In this document: piece after piece, positions 13,036 to 18,469 of the stretch
How the letters are laid out: the number at the start of each line of letters is the position of its first letter
Position numbering within the stretch: the first letter of the stretch is position 1
DNA from: CAYJAD01 sp964369995
GTDB taxonomy: Bacteria > Desulfobacterota > Desulfovibrionia > Desulfovibrionales > Desulfovibrionaceae
Assembly: GCA_964369995.1 (NCBI GenBank)
Contig: CAYJHH010000050.1
Span: 1 to 18,469, forward strand
Direction: 5' to 3'
Length of the DNA stretch: 18,469 nt
Position numbers and translations under genes: made by a program
Notes under the pieces: model-generated
Told to the model about the DNA's origin: nothing
Database searches by the model: none
The model's input: only the letters and a program-made list of their open reading frames with translations

Positions 13036-16035
13036 ATGCTGCATCGCATAGAAGTAGGTTTACACCCACATATTGAGGACACCATTGGTAAAAAAACAGC
13101 GCATCATATTGCCAAAGCATTAGATATCCCCTTGGGGGCTGTGCGCCAGTTAAAAGTTTTTACGGTGGACGGGCTTGAGTCTTCCGAGGTTCAAAAACTC
13201 ATGGATGAGGGCGTGTGGCATGACCGTGTTATGCAAAGCGCCAGTGATGCTCCCCTTGCCATGCAACCTTTTGAGGCGGACTTTATTTTAGAAGTGGGCT
13301 TTCGCCCCGGCGTAACCGATAACGAAGCCCGCACCGCTCGTGATACGGCGGCCATGGTTTTGCGTAAAGATCGCGAGAGTTTGAGCGTCTATACCGCCAT
13401 CCAATACCGTTTTTTAAGCGCCAGTGATGCGCCACTTACCTTGGAAAAGGTAGAAAATATTGCCAAGGATTTATTGTGCAATGAGCTTATTCAGCGTTAT
13501 CGCGTTAAAAGCGCCGCTGAGTGGAAAGCCGCTCCCGGTTTTGAGCCATTAGCTGCACAAGTTACCGGTGCCGCCAGCGATGCTGTGGGCTGTTTTGCCT
13601 TGTCTGCCATGAGCGATGAAGCCATGATGCAAGTGAGCCGCGAAAACACCTTGGCCTTGAATCTTGAAGAAATGCAAACCATTCGCGATTACTTCCAACA
13701 ACCAGAGGTAAAAAGTCATCGTGCAGACCTAGGTTTACCCGCTGATCCCACCGATGCAGAGTTAGAAGTACTTGCGCAAACATGGTCGGAGCATTGTAAG
13801 CATAAAATTTTGGCTTCACGTATTCAATACACCAATACAGAAACAGGTGTAGAAGAAGATGTGGATAATTTATACAAAACCTGTATTCGTGATACCACAG
13901 CGGCTATTCGCAATCGCCTTGGCGAAAATGATTTTTGCCGTTCGGTATTTAAAGATAATGCCGGCGTTATTTCCTTTATTGGCGCTTATGATGCCTGCAT
14001 TAAAGTGGAAACACACAATAGCCCTTCAGCCTTGGACCCTTACGGCGGCGCACTCACAGGTATTGTGGGCGTAAACCGTGACCCCATGGGAACAGGCATG
14101 GGCGCTGAGCTTGTTTGTAATACAGATGTATTCTGTTTTGCCTCGCCTTTCCATAAAGAAGAATTACCACCTCGCTTATTGCACCCTCGCCGTGTGCTTG
14201 AAGGTGTGCGCGAAGGTGTGGAGCATGGCGGTAATAAGTCTGGCGTACCCACCGTTAACGGTTCTCTTGTGTTTGATGAGCGCTTTCTTGGTAAGCCCCT
14301 TGTGTATTGCGGTACCGTAGGCATTATCCCCACGGAAGTAGCAGGTAAGCCAGGCTATGAGAAAAAGGCTCAAGTGGGTGATATTATCGTTATGGCTGGC
14401 GGTCGTATCGGTAAGGATGGCATTCACGGCGCCACGTTCTCTTCCGAAGAACTGCATGAAGGTTCCCCAGCTACGGCTGTACAAATTGGTGACCCCATCA
14501 CGCAGCGTAAAATGTATGATTGCATCATGCGCGCTCGTGATATGGGCTTGTACAATGCCATTACCGATAATGGCGCAGGCGGTCTTTCTTCTTCCGTGGG
14601 TGAAATGGCTGAAGATACCGGCGGTTGTATTTTAGATTTGTCTAAAGCTCCTTTAAAATATGATGGTTTGCGTCCTTGGGAAATTCTTATTTCTGAAGCT
14701 CAAGAGCGCATGACCCTGTCCATTCCTCCCGAAAAGCTGGATGCTTTCCTTGAGCTTGCTCGTGAAATGGATGTGGAAGCCACAGCCCTTGGTACCTATA
14801 CGGATTCCGGTTATTTTCATATAGTGTATGGTGATAAAATTGTGGCGCATTTGAGCATGGACTTTATGCATGACGGTGTACCTCAATTACAGCTCAATGC
14901 CCGCTGGGTGGCGCCTGAGCATGCCGATACGCGTATTGATATGCCCGATGCCGACACAGGTTCTTTCTTAAAAACCATGCTTGGCCGTTTAAATATTTGC
15001 TCTAAAGAATATATCATTCGCCAATATGACCACGAAGTTCGTGGTGGTTCGGCCATTAAGCCCTTGGTGGGCGTGAAGCGTGATGGCCCTTCCGATGCCG
15101 GTGTTATTCGTCCTGTGCTTGAATCTGATGCCGGTTTGGTTATTGCCCACGGTATTTGCCCCAAGTTCAGTGATTATGACACCTATTGGATGACAGCCAA
15201 TGCCATGGACGAAGCCATTCGTAATGCTGTGGCCGTGGGTGCGGATCCTGATTATATGGCTGGTCTTGATAACTTCTGCTGGTGCGATCCTGTGCAATCT
15301 GAAAAAACTCCCGATGGTGAGTATAAGCTTGCTCAGCTTGTGCGTGCTTGTAAGGCGCTATCGCAATTTGCTTTGGCCTATGGTGTGCCTTGTGTGTCCG
15401 GTAAGGACTCCATGAAAAATGATTATACCGGCGGCGGCGAGAAGATTTCCATTCCGCCCACCTTGCTCTTTACTGTTATGGGTGTCATTGACAGTGTTTT
15501 ACGCACGCAGACTTCTGACTTTAAGAAAGCCGGTGATTACATTTATATAGTGGGTGGCACGCGCCGTGAAATGGCTGGTTCGGAAATAGCGCAAGAGCTT
15601 AATGTGTCTTGTAATACTGTGCCTCATGTGGATGCAGCTGCAGCATTAAAAGCCTATCGCTCTTTGCATCGCGCCATTTATGACCGTAATGTTTCGGCAT
15701 GTCATGACCTTTCCGATGGTGGTTTGGCTGTGGCTTTGGCAGAAATGTGCATTGGTGGTCGCCTTGGTGCTGAGGTGGATATACAGGCTGTGCCTGTGCT
15801 TGAGGCCATGAGTGTGGCTGAGCTTTTATATTCTGAATCTGCCAGCCGTTTACTTGTATCTGTGGCGCCGGAAAAGGCAGCTACTTTTGAAGCGCAAATG
15901 AAGGGTAGTCTTTGTGCACGTATAGGTGTGGTGACAGACGATGTTACCATGACTGTAAAGCGTGGTGAAGCTGTGCTTTGTGCTGAGCCTGTGCGTGAGT
16001 TGGTAACAGCTTTTAAGGCAACCTTAGATTGGTAG
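13036..16035 (+). CDS. purL: Phosphoribosylformylglycinamidine synthase, PurS-PurL fusion type
   Basis: 999 residues. It catalyses FGAR plus ATP and ammonia to FGAM in purine synthesis. The first 200 or so residues look like PurS-type beta-alpha-beta modules (RIEVGLHPHIEDTIGKKTA, later FILEVGFRPGVTDNEARTA). Then come the two PurL halves: TWSEHCKHK (about 249), VETHNSPSALDPYGGA (about 324), TDNGAGGLSSSVGEM (about 509), VRGGSAIKPLVGVKRDG, CVSGKDSMKNDY (about 787) and CHDLSDGGLAVAL (about 889). Unlike the 1,300-residue E. coli enzyme it ends at the PurL domain with no class I glutaminase, so a separate PurQ must supply ammonia; no purQ is in the window. The ATG at 13036 is preferred over the TTG at 13021 because GGAG lies 6 nt upstream. 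It is last in the mqnB operon and a terminator follows. Confidence 0.93.
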   Translation: MLHRIEVGLHPHIEDTIGKKTAHHIAKALDIPLGAVRQLKVFTVDGLESSEVQKLMDEGVWHDRVMQSASDAPLAMQPFEADFILEVGFRPGVTDNEARTARDTAAMVLRKDRESLSVYTAIQYRFLSASDAPLTLEKVENIAKDLLCNELIQRYRVKSAAEWKAAPGFEPLAAQVTGAASDAVGCFALSAMSDEAMMQVSRENTLALNLEEMQTIRDYFQQPEVKSHRADLGLPADPTDAELEVLAQTWSEHCKHKILASRIQYTNTETGVEEDVDNLYKTCIRDTTAAIRNRLGENDFCRSVFKDNAGVISFIGAYDACIKVETHNSPSALDPYGGALTGIVGVNRDPMGTGMGAELVCNTDVFCFASPFHKEELPPRLLHPRRVLEGVREGVEHGGNKSGVPTVNGSLVFDERFLGKPLVYCGTVGIIPTEVAGKPGYEKKAQVGDIIVMAGGRIGKDGIHGATFSSEELHEGSPATAVQIGDPITQRKMYDCIMRARDMGLYNAITDNGAGGLSSSVGEMAEDTGGCILDLSKAPLKYDGLRPWEILISEAQERMTLSIPPEKLDAFLELAREMDVEATALGTYTDSGYFHIVYGDKIVAHLSMDFMHDGVPQLQLNARWVAPEHADTRIDMPDADTGSFLKTMLGRLNICSKEYIIRQYDHEVRGGSAIKPLVGVKRDGPSDAGVIRPVLESDAGLVIAHGICPKFSDYDTYWMTANAMDEAIRNAVAVGADPDYMAGLDNFCWCDPVQSEKTPDGEYKLAQLVRACKALSQFALAYGVPCVSGKDSMKNDYTGGGEKISIPPTLLFTVMGVIDSVLRTQTSDFKKAGDYIYIVGGTRREMAGSEIAQELNVSCNTVPHVDAAAALKAYRSLHRAIYDRNVSACHDLSDGGLAVALAEMCIGGRLGAEVDIQAVPVLEAMSVAELLYSESASRLLVSVAPEKAATFEAQMKGSLCARIGVVTDDVTMTVKRGEAVLCAEPVRELVTAFKATLDW

Positions 16036-16079
16036 TTTTATATTTTTATATTTTTAGAAATATAGAATTTTAAAAAAGT

Positions 16080-16114
16080 AAGATGCGAGAGTGAAAGCTT
16101 TCGCATCTTTTTTT
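16080..16114 (+). terminator. Intrinsic terminator of the mqnB-purL operon
   Basis: AAGATGCGAGAG (16080-16091) pairs with CTTTCGCATCTT (16098-16109) around TGAAAG, with one G-U wobble, then seven T residues (16108-16114). It lies 45 bp past the purL stop. Confidence 0.92.
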
Positions 16115-16207
16115 GTGTTTTTGTGTTATGTTATGTTGTGTAAGTTTTGGGAAGGTTCATGGTTTTTTGTGGTTTGTGCACTTTTACATACTTTGTCAAA
16201 ATCTATC

Positions 16208-16305
16208 TTTTTTGTACGTTCTACGTCAGATATTTTTTTGCTTATACGCACGTACTTGAGTACGCTTACGCAGCAAAAAAATATCTTCCTTGAACGTACA
16301 AAAAA
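16208..16305. repeat. Near-perfect large palindrome
   Basis: TTTTTTGTACGTTC (16208-16221) is the exact complement of GAACGTACAAAAAA (16292-16305). Inside, AGATATTTTTTTGC (16228-16241) exactly matches GCAAAAAAATATCT (16273-16286). At the centre, CGTACT-TG-AGTACG (16251-16264) forms a further hairpin. The spacers between the two arm blocks are 6 and 5 nt and differ, so both arm blocks are preserved while the spacers are not. Confidence 0.8.
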
Positions 16306-16340
16306 TCTATATATTTCTAAAATTATGTAAAAACCAAACA

Positions 16341-16411
16341 TTGGCACCTTTGTTACTGTAAAATTTCGCTAGATTGTTTTCTACTCCTGTAAAAGGAGAC
16401 AAAGGTGCCAA
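16341..16411. repeat. 71-bp unit with perfect 13-bp terminal inverted repeats
   Basis: TTGGCACCTTTGT (16341-16353) and ACAAAGGTGCCAA (16399-16411) are exact complements at the ends of a 71-bp segment. CTCCT-GTAAA-AGGAG (16384-16398) lies inside against the right arm. There is no open frame; the size and ends fit a small non-autonomous element or a structured RNA. Confidence 0.7.
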
Positions 16412-16595
16412 GCCTCGAAGGGAACCCCCGCGCATCGCTAACGCTCCGCGCACCCCATTATTGTGCACAAGGGGGAAGGAAGTTTTCTTGCATCTGATAT
16501 TTTTTGAGCATGGGGAAATTTGAGGAAAAAGGAAGGAAGTGAAAGATAATATGCGCAAAAAAATATGGTCAATGTAGAAACATCTTACGCCATAA

Positions 16596-16675
16596 AAAGT
16601 TTTTGGAAAAGGAGAGGGGGGTGTGGGGGGAGAGGAAAGAACATTTTTTCAAAAAGGTTTTTCCTCTCCCCCCAC
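16596..16675. repeat. G-rich hairpin intergenic repeat, second family member
   Basis: It begins AAAGTTTTTGGAAAAGG, like the element at 923, and contains a perfect 16-bp stem, GTGGGGGGAGAGGAAA (16623-16638) with its complement (16660-16675). Inside are AAC-A-TTTTT and AAAAAGGTT. It lies about 50 bp beyond the thiD stop and may help end that transcript, although no clear U-run follows on the minus strand. Confidence 0.6.
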
Positions 16676-16724
16676 AAAAAATAAATAACAAAAAACCAAA
16701 AAAACAAAAAAATCTTACAAAAAA

Positions 16725-17519
16725 TTATTTCTTGGCCGCATGATTAAGCGGGCCGTGGCCTTTGCCTGGTGCGTAGCTTTTTCTTAAGCCAAGGTTCACG
16801 TATTCTTGAGCTTTGGTGATGGCCACGCGCAGGGGCATTTCAAGGCCAAGGTACGTGGCAATGGCGGCGGAGAGGGTGCAGCCTGTGCCGTGATTATTGG
16901 TGGTGGTTACATGGGCTTGTGGCAAGGCTATGGGCTCGGCGTTGGGTGTGCAGAGCCAGTCGGTGAGCATGATGGAAGCGTCAAAGTGTCCGCCTTTAAT
17001 GAGTACGGCTTTGGCGCCCATGGCCAGAAGTTTTTCTGCGGCTGTGGCAATGGCATCATTGGAGTCAAGGCTAATGCCGGTGAGGAATTCTGCTTCGGGT
17101 CTGTTGGGTGTGAGCAGGGTAGCTAGGGGGATAATGCGCTCTTTGAGGGTGCTTACGGCATCTTCTTGCAGCAGCGTGTGGCCGCTTTGGCTTACACATA
17201 CAGGGTCTACCACTAGGGGGAAGTGTACCTTTTCTAGCTCAGGGGCAAGGGCGGCCATGATGGGCGCGGAGAAGAGCATGCCTGTTTTGGCAGAGGCCAC
17301 TGGAAAGCCACTGAGAACAGCTTGAAGTTGGGCTACGGCAAATTCTGGCTCGGGGGCATGAATGCCATGCACGCCAAGGCCATTTTGCGCAGTGAGGGCG
17401 GTGATAACGCTCATACCATAGCCACCAAGGGCCATGATGGTTTTCATATCGGCTTGAATGCCTGCGCCTCCGCCGCTGTCTGAGCCGGCAATGGTGAGAA
17501 TATTAGGTGGCTGTAGCAT
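16725..17519 (-). CDS. thiD: Hydroxymethylpyrimidine/phosphomethylpyrimidine kinase
   Basis: 264 residues, ribokinase-fold kinase. It phosphorylates HMP and then HMP-phosphate to HMP diphosphate, the pyrimidine half of thiamine. Visible sites: ILTIAGSDSGGGAGIQADMKT near residues 7-27 (substrate loop), VDPVCVSQSGHTLL, LLTPNRPEAEFL near residue 145, AVLIKGGH and the anion-hole segment NNHGTGCTLSAAIATYL with the conserved Gly-Thr-Gly-Cys. The ATG at 17519 follows AGGAGA by 4 nt and gives MLQPPNILTIAGSDS; a 13-codon upstream extension lies over this ribosome site and the gene boundary, so it is rejected. It starts 17 bp after the stop of the hydrolase gene and is likely co-transcribed. I see no TPP riboswitch just upstream. 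Confidence 0.93.
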   Translation of the reverse strand: MLQPPNILTIAGSDSGGGAGIQADMKTIMALGGYGMSVITALTAQNGLGVHGIHAPEPEFAVAQLQAVLSGFPVASAKTGMLFSAPIMAALAPELEKVHFPLVVDPVCVSQSGHTLLQEDAVSTLKERIIPLATLLTPNRPEAEFLTGISLDSNDAIATAAEKLLAMGAKAVLIKGGHFDASIMLTDWLCTPNAEPIALPQAHVTTTNNHGTGCTLSAAIATYLGLEMPLRVAITKAQEYVNLGLRKSYAPGKGHGPLNHAAKK

Positions 17520-17536
17520 GGTCTCTCCTGTGATTT

Positions 17537-18469
17537 TTATTGTACGTTTTTCCACCAAGGGGCAAAGGTTTGGCCTTCGGTGTCCAGTTCCACAATATCA
17601 CCAATGATGGGCGTGAGTAAAGTATAGTCTTTGCCCTTAGAGTATTCGGTGATGAGCTCTAAGGGGTCTTTCCAATCATGTAGGGCAATGGAGAATTTTC
17701 CATTGTGGGCAGGGATAAGGCGTTTAGCTCCAAGCTCCACGGTGGACTGCGCCACGAGCTCTGGTAGCATGTGAATATGCGGCCAGCCATCAGGATTAAA
17801 TTGACCGCAATCGATGATGGCTGTGTCAAAGGGGCCAAGCTTGGCGGCAATTTCTTTAATATGATCACCGTAGCCTGTGTCTCCACTGTAGAAAATCTTT
17901 TCGCTGGGTGAGGTAATGGCGAAGCCGGCCCAGAGGGTTTTATTCTTACTGAAAAGACGGCTAGAATAGTGACGTGCCGGAAGGATTTGCACGTTGAGAT
18001 CATTTTCTAGACTAAAGGAGTCGTACCAATAGCCTTCCAAAATTTGATCTGGTGCATAGCCCCAAAGCTCTAAATGAGCGCCTACACCAAGGGGAGCAAT
18101 GACTTTTTTTTGTAACTTTGCTTGTAGAGCGCGCATGGCGTCGTAATCTAAGTGATCGTAATGATCATGGGAAATGAGAATATAATCAAGGGGCGGCATG
18201 TCGTCTGCCGTGTATACATCACTGCCATCAAAGGATTTATTGAGGAAGGAAAAGGGCGCGGCAAAGCTGGCAAAGACGGGGTCAATGAGTATGCGCAAGC
18301 CTTGCATTTGTAAATAATAGGAAGAGTGCCCCAAGGGAATGAGAATATTTTGTGCACTATCCAAGGCTTTAAGGTCCGTTTTTTTCGAAGGTATGGGCTC
18401 AGAAGGAATGCGCGAGCCTTTGGGCTTATTAAAATGGATATTGTACATGCGTACCAAGAAATTATCACG
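17537..18469 (-). CDS. Metallo-beta-lactamase-fold hydrolase (partial at window edge)
   Basis: About 310 residues are visible and the frame remains open at the window edge, so the N-terminus is probably missing; internal candidates are TTG at 18457 and ATG at 18448, neither with a good ribosome site. After a basic, Pro-rich start (HFNKPKGSRIPSEP) comes ILIPLGHSSYYLQMQGLRILIDPVF, the metal motif SHDHYDHLDYDAM (HxHxDH, about 100 residues in), LPARHYSSR, FYSGDTGYGDHI, HIHMLPEL and LIPAHNGKF, which together supply the usual His and Asp metal ligands. This is the NAPE-PLD/RomA-like branch of zinc-dependent hydrolases, probably acting on phosphodiester or lipid-like substrates; the true substrate is unknown. 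It precedes thiD by 17 bp, with no obvious metabolic link. Confidence 0.82.
   Translation of the reverse strand, partial: RDNFLVRMYNIHFNKPKGSRIPSEPIPSKKTDLKALDSAQNILIPLGHSSYYLQMQGLRILIDPVFASFAAPFSFLNKSFDGSDVYTADDMPPLDYILISHDHYDHLDYDAMRALQAKLQKKVIAPLGVGAHLELWGYAPDQILEGYWYDSFSLENDLNVQILPARHYSSRLFSKNKTLWAGFAITSPSEKIFYSGDTGYGDHIKEIAAKLGPFDTAIIDCGQFNPDGWPHIHMLPELVAQSTVELGAKRLIPAHNGKFSIALHDWKDPLELITEYSKGKDYTLLTPIIGDIVELDTEGQTFAPWWKNVQ

Larger units (their letters stand above)
16036..16724. other. Convergent intergenic region with palindromes
   Basis: 689 bp between the 3' ends of purL (+) and thiD (-). No gene is supported. From left to right it holds the purL terminator (16080-16114), a near-palindrome of about 98 bp (16208-16305), a 71-bp inverted-repeat unit (16341-16411), a G/C-richer patch with the palindrome TTGTGCACAA (16461-16470) between CCCC and GGGG, and a 16-bp perfect G-rich hairpin (16623-16675). 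Confidence 0.7.

Noticed and set aside
16091..16347. Small open frames on both strands across the purL-thiD palindromes
   Set aside because: They arise from the A/T-rich inverted repeats and the terminator. There is no ribosome site or domain, and both strands mirror each other.
16897..17325. 142-codon plus-strand open frame opposite thiD
   Set aside because: It is a shadow of thiD, which shows every family motif on the minus strand.
1..18469. Search for tRNA or rRNA genes, CRISPR arrays, transposases or prophage genes
   Set aside because: None could be supported by eye. The regularly repeated DNA at 2106-2255 is coding for a His-rich tail and is not a CRISPR array.

Overview
The window looks like chromosomal sequence from a Desulfovibrionaceae-type sulfate reducer (Desulfobacterota) of moderate GC content, judged by eye to be nearer 45-50% than the 55-65% of many Desulfovibrio. 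The evidence is indirect: hisC-cmk as an overlapping pair, menaquinone synthesis by the futalosine route (mqnB with a UbiE/MenG methyltransferase and a long-chain polyprenyl synthase), a PurL with a PurS-like front and no glutaminase domain, a sigma-54 type promoter, and G/C-rich hairpin repeats between genes. I see no phage genes, transposase, CRISPR array, tRNA or rRNA.

Layout. 1-260: edge of a structured repeat, a terminator and a partly duplicated leader. 261-785 (+): nitroreductase-family protein. 786-1157: terminators and a composite intergenic repeat. 1158-5871 is all on the minus strand: a His-rich metal/metalloid permease, a structured RNA candidate with its own terminator (2448-2608), a TPR protein, cmk, hisC and a universal stress protein. 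6303-10866 is on the plus strand: a 170-aa protein behind a near-consensus sigma-54 promoter, a 766-aa acidic repeat/coiled-coil protein, a 609-bp hairpin-dense intergenic island, a 63-aa protein and ubiE/menG. 10863-11060 (-): a DUF2065 membrane protein meeting ubiE tail to tail. 11319-16035 (+): mqnB, polyprenyl diphosphate synthase and purL in one tight run. 16036-16724: convergent intergenic region with three large palindromes. 16725-18469 (-): thiD behind a metallo-beta-lactamase-fold hydrolase that runs off the window edge.

How the genes fit together. MqnB releases a purine base from futalosine on the way to the menaquinone nucleus, the polyprenyl synthase supplies the side chain, and UbiE/MenG does the final ring methylation, so 10093-13018 is mainly a menaquinone neighbourhood. 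purL (purines), hisC (histidine), cmk (CMP phosphorylation) and thiD (thiamine pyrimidine) are housekeeping genes. The permease has a 22-histidine N-terminus and probably handles a metal or metalloid.

No clearly new multi-gene system is visible. The points most worth following are the structured RNA at 2448-2608, the acidic scaffold-like protein with repeated D-L-D-A-L motifs, the sigma-54 controlled gene at 6303, and the intergenic hairpin repeats, especially the one seen at 1-79 and again at 9528-9606.
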